Below are positions 1 to 9,675 of a stretch of 64,000 bases of DNA, one piece after another. Numbering within the stretch: the first letter of the stretch is position 1; each line of letters begins with the position of its first letter. The DNA comes from Stygiobacter sp. (GTDB taxonomy: Bacteria > Pseudomonadota > Alphaproteobacteria > Rhodospirillales > Magnetospirillaceae), in the NCBI GenBank assembly GCA_006218045.1, contig VBWB01000006.1:181237-245236 (forward strand). Direction: 5' to 3'. Below the pieces are notes generated by a model. The model ran no database searches. It had not been told where the DNA came from and saw nothing but the letters and a program-made list of their open reading frames with translations. The position numbers and the translations under genes are program-made.

Positions 1-764
1 GTGATCAGGACGGCCAGCCGGCGGGTAGCCTCGCCTCGGGCATCGACATCACCGAATCACGCCAGTTTCAGGAAAAGTTGCAGCAATCCAACGCCGAGCT
101 TGAGCAATTCGCCTATGTGGCCAGCCACGACATGCGCGAGCCCTTGCGCATGATCAACAGCTATATGGGGCTGATCGAACGGCGCATGGGCACGGAACTG
201 AGTGACGAAATCAAGGAATTCATCGCCTTCGCCCGCGATGGCGCCCAGCGCATGGATCGCCTGATCCAGGATCTATTGCAATATTCGCGCATCGGGCGCC
301 TGTCGGCGCCACGCAGCATGGTCGATCTCAATCAATGCCTGGATCAGGCCAAAAACCTGTTGGGACTGGCCATGGCCGAACAAAACGCCAGTATCGTTGC
401 CGGCCCGCTGCCCACCTTGTTCGCCAGTGCCGATGACATGGTGCGTTTGTTCCAGAACCTGATCGCCAACGCCATCAAATACCGCCAGCCAGGTCTGCCG
501 CCCCGCGTCGAAATCGCCGCCCAACGCCAGACCGGCGCCTGGTGCATTTCCGTGTCCGACAACGGCATCGGCATCAGCCGCGAATTCCATGAGCGCATCT
601 TCCGCATCTTTCAGCGCCTGCATGCCCGCAACGAACACGGCGGCGGTTCCGGCATCGGCCTGTCCATCTGCAAGAAGATCGTCGAAAGCCATGGCGGGCG
701 CATCTGGGTCGATTCACCCGGCCCCAATCAAGGGGCTGTGTTCAGCTTCACCTTGCCGGCATGA
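1..764 (+). CDS. Sensor histidine kinase, C-terminal part (5' end outside window)
   Basis: The reading frame is open from base 3, so the gene starts before the window. The first residues read like the end of a PAS/PAC domain (GIDITES). A HisKA dimerisation helix follows with FAYVASHDMREPL, whose His (bases 126-128) is the expected phospho-acceptor. The HATPase part shows the N box (NLIANAIKY), G1 (DNGIGI) and G2 (GSGIGLSICKKIVE). It should autophosphorylate and pass phosphate to a response regulator that is not in view. The PAS signal is unknown. No membrane segment lies in the visible part. Family call is firm; the specific pathway is not known. Confidence 0.9.
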   Translation, partial: DQDGQPAGSLASGIDITESRQFQEKLQQSNAELEQFAYVASHDMREPLRMINSYMGLIERRMGTELSDEIKEFIAFARDGAQRMDRLIQDLLQYSRIGRLSAPRSMVDLNQCLDQAKNLLGLAMAEQNASIVAGPLPTLFASADDMVRLFQNLIANAIKYRQPGLPPRVEIAAQRQTGAWCISVSDNGIGISREFHERIFRIFQRLHARNEHGGGSGIGLSICKKIVESHGGRIWVDSPGPNQGAVFSFTLPA

Positions 765-928
765 CATATAGTCTGTTGACAACGACGCTCAACTTGGACT
801 TCCTATAGCCGCATTGCGACGGTCGGCCACAATTTCGCCACAATCGCAATCCAAACCGTCCTTCCCGTGACCGAACGCCCTCCCCGGGTCAGCGCCAGCG
901 GGGCGGGACTCTTGATCTGGGCAGGTCC

Positions 929-2465
929 ATGGACAACAACCGCGTCATCATTTTCGACACCACGCTGCGCGACGGCGAACAATCTCCCGGCGCCTCGATG
1001 AATCTCGAGGAAAAGGTGAAGATCGCGCTGGCGCTGGAAGAAATGGGCGTCGACGTGATCGAGGCCGGCTTCCCCATCGCCAGCAACGGCGATTTCGAGG
1101 CGGTGCAGGCGGTGGCCCGCGCGGTCAAGACCTCGACCATCTGCGGCTTGGCCCGTGCCGCCCGTGGCGATATCGAACGTTGCGCCGAGGCGGTCAGGCC
1201 CGCCCCCCTGCACCGCATCCACACCTTCATTTCCACCAGCCCGCTGCACATGAAGTTCAAGTTGCAGATGGAACCCGAGCGGGTGCTGGAAAAGATCAAG
1301 GAATCGGTGGCCTTCGCCCGCAGCTTGGTGGAGGACGTCGAATGGTCGGCGGAAGACGGCTCGCGCACCGAACACGATTTCCTCTGCCGTTGCGTCGAAG
1401 CCGCCATCGATGCCGGGGCACGGACCATCAACATCCCCGATACCGTCGGCTATGCGGTGCCGGAGGAATACGCGGCCTTGATCAAGATGCTGGTCAACCG
1501 CGTCCCCAATATCGACAAGGCCATCTTGTCGGTGCATTGCCACAACGATCTGGGACTGGCGGTGGCCAATTCGCTGGCGACGCTGGGGGCCGGGGCGCGG
1601 CAGGTGGAATGCACCATCAACGGCCTGGGCGAACGTGCCGGCAACGCCGCCATGGAAGAAATCGTCATGGCGCTCAGAACCCGCCACGACCTGATGCCCT
1701 ATACCACCGGCATCAAGACCGAGAACATCACCCGCGTATCGCGGCTGGTCTCGGCCATTTCCGGCTTCGTCGTCCAACCCAACAAGGCCATCGTCGGCAA
1801 GAACGCCTTCGCCCACGAATCCGGCATCCATCAGGATGAAATGTGCCCAGACCTACGAGATCATGACGCCGGAATCGGTGGGCCTCAACCGCTCCAGTCT
1901 GGTCATGGGCAAGCATTCCGGTCGCGCCGCCTTCAAGGACAAGCTCAAGCAATTGGGCTATGAATTGGGCGACAACGCCATCGAGGACGCCTTCGCCCGC
2001 TTCAAGGACGTGGCCGACCGCAAGAAGGAAGTGTTCGACGAAGACATCATCGCCCTGGTCGACGAGGCGGTGTTCCGCGACAATGAGCGCATCCGCTTCA
2101 AGGGGCTGGAGGTGTTGTGCGGCACCCGTCACAATCCGCCCAAGGCGGAACTGGAACTGGAAATCGACGGCGAACTGAAATCGGTCAAGGCCACCGGCGA
2201 CGGCCCGGTCGATGCGACCTTCAACGCCATCAAGGCCTTGTGCCCCCATGAAGCGCGACTGTTGCTCTATCAGGTGCACGCGGTGACGCAAGGGACCGAC
2301 GCCCAGGCGGAGGTGACCGTGCGACTGGAAGAGGACGGCAAAACCGTCAACGGCCAGGGCGCGGACACCGATACCATGGTGGCTTCGGCCCGGGCTTACG
2401 TGAAGGCTTTGAACAAACTTTTGACGAAACGGCAAAAAAGCGCTCCCGCCGCCGTCACGCCCTGA
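929..2465 (+). pseudogene. leuA: 2-isopropylmalate synthase, frameshifted
   Basis: LeuA condenses acetyl-CoA with 2-oxoisovalerate, the first step of leucine synthesis. The first part (929 to about 1840) holds the catalytic TIM barrel: DTTLRDGEQ near residue 10, the metal-binding HCHNDLG and NGLGERAGN. The frame then changes near 1839-1845. The second part, in another frame, continues with [13 protein letters not shown] and the C-terminal regulatory domain to 2465. Family members read HQDGMLK at the junction; here GML is missing, which fits the net loss of 8 nt. Rejoined length (about 510 residues) is normal for the long form. Either a sequencing/assembly error or a true leucine-auxotrophy mutation. 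ATG 929 follows a weak AGG site. Confidence 0.9.
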
Positions 2466-2493
2466 TATAAGTCCTGACTCAACCACGGCATAG

Positions 2494-3560
<1,067 letters not shown>

Positions 3561-3597
3561 TTTTTGGCCATCAACATGTAGTAGTCTGACCTGCAAT

Positions 3598-3622
3598 CGG
3601 TCGCCGGCACGGCCGGCGACCG
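3598..3622 (+). terminator. GC-rich hairpin between mreB and mreC
   Basis: An 11-bp perfect stem (CGGTCGCCGGC with its complement) closes an ACG loop. Only a weak T run follows, so it could be a partial terminator or an mRNA processing/stability element that lowers mreCD expression relative to mreB. Confidence 0.5.
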
Positions 3623-3647
3623 CGTTTCAGGCGTAAAGGGGGATCAT

Positions 3648-4547
3648 GTGAAGCAGTCCGGTGCGGTCGGACGCCTGGCAACGTTGCGGCTGCTGGCCCA
3701 ACGCTTCGCCTTCGTCTCCCTGGTCGTCGCCGCCTTCGCCCTGATGATCCTGGGCAAGGCGGACATCGTCCTGATCGAACGCACGCGCACCGCCGTATCC
3801 GACGCCATCGCCCCCATGCTCGATGCCATATCGCGCCCTGCCGCCACCATCGCCGAAATCAGCGAAAGTATCCGTGAGCTGGCCAATCTGCGGGCCGAAA
3901 ACGCCCGCCTGAAGCAGGAAAACCTGCGTCTGCAACACTGGCAGACGGTGGCGCGGCGGCTTGACGCCGAAAACACCGTGCTGCACGACCACCTGAACGT
4001 GGTGCCCGACCCCGACCCCGCCTTCATCACCGCCCGTGTCATCGGCGATCTGGGCTCGGCCTTCGGTCATTCCATGCTGCTCAACGCCGGTCAGCACGAC
4101 GGCGTGCGCAAGGGCCAGGCGGTGCTGTCGGGAGAATCTCTGATCGGCTATATCGCCGAGGTGGGCGACCGCTCGTCACGCCTGCTGCTGCTGACCGACA
4201 TCAACGCCAAGATCCCGGTGCTGGTGGAAAACTCGCGCACGCGCGCCATCCTTTCCGGCGACAACAAGGCACGGCCCAAGCTCAATTACGTGGCCGGCAA
4301 TCCGTCCATTTCGGTGGGCGACCGGGTCATCACCGCCGCCTCGGGCGCCGCCTTCCCACCCGGCCTGCCCATCGGAATCATCGCCTCGACCGCTGAAGGC
4401 GTCATCCGGGTCGAGCCCTTCGTCCGCCGCCATGAACTGGAATACGTCGCCGTGGTCGATTTCGGCCTGGGCGGCATCCTGCCTTTTGAAAAGCCGGCCA
4501 TGCCGGAGCGCCGGCGGCGCGGGACCGACAGCGGAGCGGGCAATTGA
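3648..4547 (+). CDS. mreC: Rod shape-determining protein MreC
   Basis: MreC is a periplasmic scaffold of the elongasome, anchored in the inner membrane and binding PBP2. The 299-residue protein has one N-terminal membrane helix (FVSLVVAAFALMILG, about residues 24-38). A coiled coil follows (IRELANLRAENARLKQENL, about 74-92), then the beta-barrel domain. The GTG start at 3648 has AAAGGGGG a few bases upstream; an ATG two bases earlier is out of frame. The stop overlaps the mreD start, indicating translational coupling. Length and order match the family. Confidence 0.95.
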   Translation: MKQSGAVGRLATLRLLAQRFAFVSLVVAAFALMILGKADIVLIERTRTAVSDAIAPMLDAISRPAATIAEISESIRELANLRAENARLKQENLRLQHWQTVARRLDAENTVLHDHLNVVPDPDPAFITARVIGDLGSAFGHSMLLNAGQHDGVRKGQAVLSGESLIGYIAEVGDRSSRLLLLTDINAKIPVLVENSRTRAILSGDNKARPKLNYVAGNPSISVGDRVITAASGAAFPPGLPIGIIASTAEGVIRVEPFVRRHELEYVAVVDFGLGGILPFEKPAMPERRRRGTDSGAGN

Positions 4548-5059
4548 AACCCTCGGTCTGGGTGCGCATGGACACCTGGGTCCGCCATCTGATTCCCGTC
4601 GGCGTGACCCTGACCCTGTTGTTGCTGACCGCCATCCCCACCCGCATTCCCGGCCTGTCCGGCGTCATCCCCATGCTGCCCTTGATGGGGGTGTATTATT
4701 GGGCGATCTATCGCCCCGATCTGCTGCCGGCGTGGTCGGCCTTTATGATCGGTCTGCTTTACGACATTATCGGCGGTACGCCCTTGGGGGTGAACGCCCT
4801 GGTGCTGCTGGCGGTTCAAGGCATCGCCGCCGGACAGCGCCGCTTTTTCCTGGGCAAGTCGTTCATGGTGGCGTGGTGGGCCTTCGGTCTGCTGGCCGCC
4901 GCCGCCGCCGGCACCAACTGGCTGCTGGTGACCGTTCTTTACGCTCAAGCCCTTGACGCCAGCCCGGTGATCTTCGACTACTTGCTGACCATGGGCCTGT
5001 TCCCACTGCTGACCTGGACCCTGGCCCGGACCCAAATGGCCTTTCTGAAAGAGGTCTAG
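4544..5059 (+). CDS. mreD: Rod shape-determining protein MreD
   Basis: A 171-residue, very hydrophobic inner-membrane protein with about five membrane helices, as expected for MreD, which joins MreC in the rod complex. It begins at TTG 4544, overlapping the mreC stop by four bases (TTGA), and ends 7 nt before mrdA. Sequence conservation in MreD is low, so the call rests on position between mreC and mrdA plus topology and length. Confidence 0.9.
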   Translation: MKPSVWVRMDTWVRHLIPVGVTLTLLLLTAIPTRIPGLSGVIPMLPLMGVYYWAIYRPDLLPAWSAFMIGLLYDIIGGTPLGVNALVLLAVQGIAAGQRRFFLGKSFMVAWWAFGLLAAAAAGTNWLLVTVLYAQALDASPVIFDYLLTMGLFPLLTWTLARTQMAFLKEV

Positions 5060-5066
5060 AGGGCGC

Positions 5067-6956
5067 ATGTACCACGACAACGACCGCACCAAACTGTTCA
5101 GCCGCCGAGCCTTGATGTTGGCCGGCGGCAAGGGTGCCCTGATCAGCGCCCTGATTGCCCGCATGTATTATTTGCAGGTGGTGGAAGCCGACCGCTACAC
5201 CATGCTGTCCGAGGAAAACCGCGTCGCCATCCGCCTGTTGCTACCGCCGCGCGGGCTGATCCTGGACCGCAGCGGCATCGCCATGGCCGTCAACCAGCAC
5301 AATTATCGGGTGTTGGTGGTGTCGGAAAAGACGCCGTCGCTGGATTACACCTTGGATGCGCTGGCGCAGATCATCGCGCTGACCGACCATGACCGCGGTC
5401 GCGTCACCAAGGAAGTGCGCCGCCGCCGCTCCTTCGTTCCCATCACCGTGCGTGAAAATCTGTCGTGGGAGGAAGTGGCCCGCATCGAGGTCAACGCCCC
5501 CGATCTGCCCGGGGTCATGATCGACGTGGGGCAAAGCCGGTTCTACCCGCTGGAACATCTGGGCGCCCATATCCTCGGCTATGTCTCGGCGGTGTCGGAA
5601 AACGACCAGACCGACAACGACCCGCTTGAAGAACTGCCCGGTTTCCGCATCGGCAAGGCCGGGGTGGAAAAGATTTATGACATGGCGCTCCGGGGCAAGG
5701 GCGGCACCAGCCAGGAAGAAGTCAATGCCGTGGGCCGGGTCATGCGCGAGCTGGAGAGACGCGAAGGCGAGCCGGGCGTCGACCTGACGCTGACTTTGGA
5801 CATGCGGTTGCAGGAATATGCCGCCCAACGTCTGGGCGACGAATCGGCGGCGGTGGTGGTGATGGATATTCACACCGGCGACGTCATCGTCATGGCCTCG
5901 ACGCCATCTTATGATCCTAATGCCTTCAATCGCGGCCTGACCCATGACGAATGGAAGGAATTGTCCACCAATCCGCGGGCCCCTTTGCAGAACAAGGCCA
6001 TTTCCGGCACCTTCGCCCCCGGCTCCACCTTCAAGATGGTGGTGGCCATCGCCGCCTTGGAAGCCGGGGTCATCAGCCCGGAACAGACGGTGCTATGCCG
6101 TGGCCACACCGAGTTGGGCAGCATCAAGTTCCATTGCTGGAAAAAAGGCGGCCACGGCTCCGTCGATCTGATCAACGCCATCAAGGGATCGTGCGACGTC
6201 TATTTCTATGAAATCGCCCGCCGGGTCGGTTTCGACAAGGTGGCCGAGGTGGCCAACCGCCTGGGCCTGGGCGTGCATACCGGCATCGACCTGCCCAACG
6301 AACGCCCCGGCCTGATCCCCACCCGCGCCTGGAAGCGCAAGGCGTTGAAGCAACCCTGGCATCCGGGTGAAAGCCTGATCAACGGCATCGGCCAGGGGTA
6401 TTGCCTGACCACGCCCCTGCAATTGGCGGTGATGACCGCACGTATCGCCAATGGCGGCGTGCAGGTGGTGCCGCATGTGGCCCGCGAGCTGATCACCGAC
6501 AAGGATTCCGCCTCTCGCCCCGCCCCCAACTGGCCGTCCTGCGGGGTGTCGCAACGCAGCCTGGCACTGGTGCGCAGGGGCATGAACGCGGTGTCCAACG
6601 AACCCGGCGGCACGGCGTTTCGCGCCCGCATCGAGCAAGAGGGCATGTGGCTGTCGGGCAAGACCGGTACCGCCCAGGTGCGCCGCATCACCATGCGCGA
6701 GCGCGAAACCGGGGTGAAGAAGAACGAGGAACTGCCGTGGAAGGAACGCGATCACGCCCTGTTCGTCGCCTATGCCCCCGAGGATGCACCGCGCTTTTCC
6801 ATTGCCGTAGTGGTGGAACATGGCGGCGGCGGTTCGGCGGTGGCCGCCCCCATCGCCCGTGACATCATGCTGGAAGTGCAAAAGCGCGAACGCGCCCGCA
6901 TCGCCTCGGGCCACGATTGCGGCGATCATGCCTGCGGCCACAAGGAACACGGCTGA
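5067..6956 (+). CDS. mrdA: Penicillin-binding protein 2 (peptidoglycan transpeptidase)
   Basis: Class B PBP of cell elongation, cross-linking septum-independent peptidoglycan with RodA. One N-terminal membrane segment (about residues 17-35) precedes a pedestal region and the transpeptidase domain. The active-site triad is visible: GSTFK with Ser320, SCD at 375-377 and KTG at 532-534. It has 629 residues, typical. The C-terminus ends in an unusual Cys/His-rich tail (GHDCGDHACGHKEHG). The ATG at 5067 lies 7 nt after mreD, and the stop overlaps the rodA start by one base. Confidence 0.96.
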   Translation: MYHDNDRTKLFSRRALMLAGGKGALISALIARMYYLQVVEADRYTMLSEENRVAIRLLLPPRGLILDRSGIAMAVNQHNYRVLVVSEKTPSLDYTLDALAQIIALTDHDRGRVTKEVRRRRSFVPITVRENLSWEEVARIEVNAPDLPGVMIDVGQSRFYPLEHLGAHILGYVSAVSENDQTDNDPLEELPGFRIGKAGVEKIYDMALRGKGGTSQEEVNAVGRVMRELERREGEPGVDLTLTLDMRLQEYAAQRLGDESAAVVVMDIHTGDVIVMASTPSYDPNAFNRGLTHDEWKELSTNPRAPLQNKAISGTFAPGSTFKMVVAIAALEAGVISPEQTVLCRGHTELGSIKFHCWKKGGHGSVDLINAIKGSCDVYFYEIARRVGFDKVAEVANRLGLGVHTGIDLPNERPGLIPTRAWKRKALKQPWHPGESLINGIGQGYCLTTPLQLAVMTARIANGGVQVVPHVARELITDKDSASRPAPNWPSCGVSQRSLALVRRGMNAVSNEPGGTAFRARIEQEGMWLSGKTGTAQVRRITMRERETGVKKNEELPWKERDHALFVAYAPEDAPRFSIAVVVEHGGGGSAVAAPIARDIMLEVQKRERARIASGHDCGDHACGHKEHG

Positions 6957-8119
6957 TGCTGCGTCCGACGCAACGACTGCACAGTCGCCTGAACCGCACG
7001 GAAATGAGCTGGCGGGAAAAGATCTGGCAGATCAACTGGTCGCTGATCGCCGTGCTGACCGCCATCGCCGGAATCGGCTTCCTGACGCTTTACTCCGCCG
7101 CCAAGGGATCGCTCGAGCCCTGGGCCGTCAAGCAGATGGTCCGCTTCGCCATGGGCATCGGCCTGATGATCACCGTGGCGGTGGTGGATTTGCGCTTTTG
7201 GATGCGTCACGCTTATACCCTTTACGCCGTCTCCATCGTCTTGCTGATCGCGGTGGAGTTGAAAGGCACCATCGGCATGGGGGCGCAACGCTGGATCGAT
7301 CTGGGTTTCATCCAGCTTCAGCCATCGGAAATCATGAAAATCGCCATGATCCTGACCTTGTCCCGCTATTTCCACGGCGCCAGCGTGCAGGATGTGGGGC
7401 GCCCCACCTTCCTGATCCCCCCCCTGCTGCTGGTGCTGTTGCCGGTGGCCCTGGTGATGAAACAGCCCGATCTGGGCACCGCCATGATGGTACTGATGAG
7501 TTCGGGCGCCATCTTCTTCATGGCCGGGGTGCGCCTGTGGAAATTCGCCATCCTGCTGGCCAGCGGTCTGGGAGCCATTCCGGTGGCCTGGCAATTCCTG
7601 CATGATTACCAGAAAAAGCGCGTCATCATCTTCATGAACCCCGATCAGGATCCCTTGGGCGCCGGTTATCACATCACCCAATCCAAGATCGCCTTGGGCT
7701 CGGGCGGGCTGTTCGGCAAAGGCTACATGAACGGCACCCAGTCGGGCCTGAACTTCCTGCCGGAAAAACAGACCGACTTCATCTTCACCATGTACGGCGA
7801 GGAATGGGGGTTGATGGGCGGCCTGTTCCTGCTGGGCCTTTACGTCGTGCTGACCGGCTTCGGCTATGCCATCGCCCTGCGCTGCCGCGCCCAGTTCGGT
7901 CGTCTGGTCAGCCTGGGCATCACCACCACCTTCTTCCTGTATTTCTTCATCAACACCGCCATGGTCATGGGCCTGGTGCCGGTGGTCGGCGTGCCGCTGC
8001 CCCTGATCTCCTATGGCGGCACCGCCATGCTGTCGCTGTTGTTCGGCTGGGGACTGGTGATGAGCGCCTATATCCACCGCGATCTGCCCATCGGGCGGCG
8101 CGGCGGCCACGACGACTGA
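6956..8119 (+). CDS. rodA: Rod shape-determining SEDS glycosyltransferase RodA
   Basis: RodA polymerises glycan strands in the elongasome and partners PBP2. The 387-residue protein has about ten membrane helices and the SEDS signature near the C-terminus (PLPLISYGGTAMLSLLFGWG). The ATG at 6956 is chosen because it overlaps the mrdA stop (TGATG); an in-frame start 39 nt upstream would run inside mrdA. It is the last gene of the rod operon. The 128-nt gap after it holds a possible iron-regulator site for the next gene. Confidence 0.95.
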   Translation: MLRPTQRLHSRLNRTEMSWREKIWQINWSLIAVLTAIAGIGFLTLYSAAKGSLEPWAVKQMVRFAMGIGLMITVAVVDLRFWMRHAYTLYAVSIVLLIAVELKGTIGMGAQRWIDLGFIQLQPSEIMKIAMILTLSRYFHGASVQDVGRPTFLIPPLLLVLLPVALVMKQPDLGTAMMVLMSSGAIFFMAGVRLWKFAILLASGLGAIPVAWQFLHDYQKKRVIIFMNPDQDPLGAGYHITQSKIALGSGGLFGKGYMNGTQSGLNFLPEKQTDFIFTMYGEEWGLMGGLFLLGLYVVLTGFGYAIALRCRAQFGRLVSLGITTTFFLYFFINTAMVMGLVPVVGVPLPLISYGGTAMLSLLFGWGLVMSAYIHRDLPIGRRGGHDD

Positions 8120-8184
8120 TCGCTCGATGGGCCACCGTAATGGGGTCAATCCCATATATGGATGATATCGATTATCAACATCAT

Positions 8185-8200
8185 TGCAATCGCCTCGCAA
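8185..8200 (-). promoter_or_regulatory. Possible Fur-like box upstream of irpA
   Basis: Read on the minus strand the site is TTGCGAGGCGATTGCA, which shares TTGnGAG and the GCA end with the two better boxes at 14410 and 16478. It forms an imperfect 19-bp dyad (ATTGC...GCAAT) about 50 nt before the irpA start. The match is weak, so this is a candidate only. Confidence 0.35.
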
Positions 8201-8247
8201 TTGCGTAATTATGCCCCCTCTTTTCTTGTGGAAAGCGGGGTCAACAG

Positions 8248-9519
8248 ATGAAGCGTTTTGTGATGGTGGCCGCCAGCGCGGCGGTATTGCTGGGAACCGG
8301 TCAGGCTGGCGCCGCCGGCGTCGACAAAAAGGCGGTCCTGACCACCTATGCCGACATCGCCCATGCCAAGTACGAAGATTCGCTGATCGCGGCCAAGCGG
8401 CTGAAGGTGGCGGTGGATGCCCTGGTGGCCGCCCCCGGCGCCGAGACCCTGGCCGCCGCCAAGGCCGCCTGGATCGCCGCCCGCGTACCCTATCAGCAAT
8501 CCGAGGCCTTCCGCTTCGGCAATGCCAGCGTCGACGAATGGGAAGGCAAGGTCAATGCCTGGCCGCTGGACGAAGGTCTGATCGACTACGTCAACGCCGA
8601 CACTTATGGCACCGAATCTGGTGAAAACCCGCTCTACACCGCCAACATCATCGCCCATCCCAAGCTCAAGGTCGGCGGCAAGAGCGTCAATGCCGGCAAG
8701 ATCGACAAGAAGCTGTTGGGCAAGATGCACGAAGCCGGCGGGGTCGAGGCCAACGTCACCACCGGCTATCACGCCATCGAATTCATGCTGTGGGGCCAGG
8801 ATACCAACGGCACCGGCCCGGGCGCCGGCAACCGCCCGGCCAGTGATTTCGACACCAAGGCCTGCACCGGCGGCAATTGCGACCGCCGCGCCGCCTATCT
8901 GCTCACCGCCACCGGTTTGCTGGTCGACGATCTCAAGACCATGGTCGACGGCTGGGGCGCCAAGGGCAAGATTCGCGCCAAGCTGCTGAAGGGCAAGCCC
9001 GATACCGGCATCGCCACCATCGTCACCGGCCTGGGCAGCCTGTCTTACGGCGAATTGGCGGGCGAGCGCATGAAGCTGGGCCTGATGCTGCACGACCCCG
9101 AGGAAGAGCACGATTGTTTCTCGGACAACACCCACAACTCGCATTTCTATGACGCCAAGGGCATCCAGAACGTCTATCTGGGCAAGTACACCCGCACCGA
9201 CGGCAGCGAAGTGAAAGGCCCGGCCCTGGCCGATCTGGTCGCCGCCAAGGATCCGGCCCTGGATGGCGACATGAAGGCCAAATTGGACACCACCATGGCC
9301 GCCATGGGCGTCTTGGTGAAGACCGCCGAAGGCGGCGAAGTCTATGACCAGATGATCGGTGCCGGCAACAGTGCCGGCAATGCCAAGGTCCAGGCCGCCA
9401 TCGATGCCCTGGTGGCGCAGACCCGCTCGCTGGAAAAGGCGGTGGCGGTGCTGGCCCTGGGCGAGGTCAAGTTCGAGGGTTCGGACAGCCTCGACAATCC
9501 GTCGGCAATCGGCAAGTAA
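8248..9519 (+). CDS. irpA: Imelysin-like iron-regulated periplasmic protein (IrpA/ICMP, M75 family)
   Basis: Secreted iron-related protein of the imelysin family. A signal peptide (about residues 1-22, ending AGAAG) precedes two imelysin halves in 423 residues. The family GxHxxE motif is intact as GYHAIE (Gly173, His175, Glu178), a proposed metal site. It starts a four-gene set (imelysin, di-heme protein, second imelysin, DUF1513 protein) that is conserved in several proteobacteria near TonB receptors. The RBS region is poor, but the ATG gives the signal peptide directly. Proteolytic activity is doubtful in this family; an iron-binding role is more likely. Confidence 0.88.
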   Translation: MKRFVMVAASAAVLLGTGQAGAAGVDKKAVLTTYADIAHAKYEDSLIAAKRLKVAVDALVAAPGAETLAAAKAAWIAARVPYQQSEAFRFGNASVDEWEGKVNAWPLDEGLIDYVNADTYGTESGENPLYTANIIAHPKLKVGGKSVNAGKIDKKLLGKMHEAGGVEANVTTGYHAIEFMLWGQDTNGTGPGAGNRPASDFDTKACTGGNCDRRAAYLLTATGLLVDDLKTMVDGWGAKGKIRAKLLKGKPDTGIATIVTGLGSLSYGELAGERMKLGLMLHDPEEEHDCFSDNTHNSHFYDAKGIQNVYLGKYTRTDGSEVKGPALADLVAAKDPALDGDMKAKLDTTMAAMGVLVKTAEGGEVYDQMIGAGNSAGNAKVQAAIDALVAQTRSLEKAVAVLALGEVKFEGSDSLDNPSAIGK

Positions 9520-9533
9520 GTATTCCGTTACAC

Positions 9534-9556
9534 GAGGCCGCCCATCGGGCGGCCTC
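9534..9556 (+). terminator. Hairpin after irpA
   Basis: A perfect 10-bp stem (GAGGCCGCCC with its complement) closes an ATC loop 14 nt after the irpA stop. The following bases are only moderately T-rich, so termination may be partial, letting irpA be expressed above the three downstream genes. Confidence 0.65.
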
Positions 9557-9580
9557 ATTGCTGTTATACCGCCCGGCCAA

Positions 9581-9605
9581 TGAACTGATCCGTTGGATCA
9601 GTTCA
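9581..9605. repeat. Perfect 10-bp inverted repeat upstream of the di-heme gene
   Basis: TGAACTGATC and its exact complement flank CGTTG. It lies after the irpA hairpin and 70 nt before the next start codon. It lacks a T tract and is not GC-rich, so an operator or an mRNA 5' hairpin is as likely as a terminator. Confidence 0.5.
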
Positions 9606-9675
9606 TGCCGAGACGGCAGGCTCAGACGCCGCTGTGTGGGCGACCGATATTATTTAGTTCAGGAAAGGGGAAATC

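Noticed and set aside
776..809. Promoter for leuA with TTGACA at 776
   Set aside because: The only -10-like sequence (TATAGC at 804) is 22 nt away, too far for a sigma-70 promoter.
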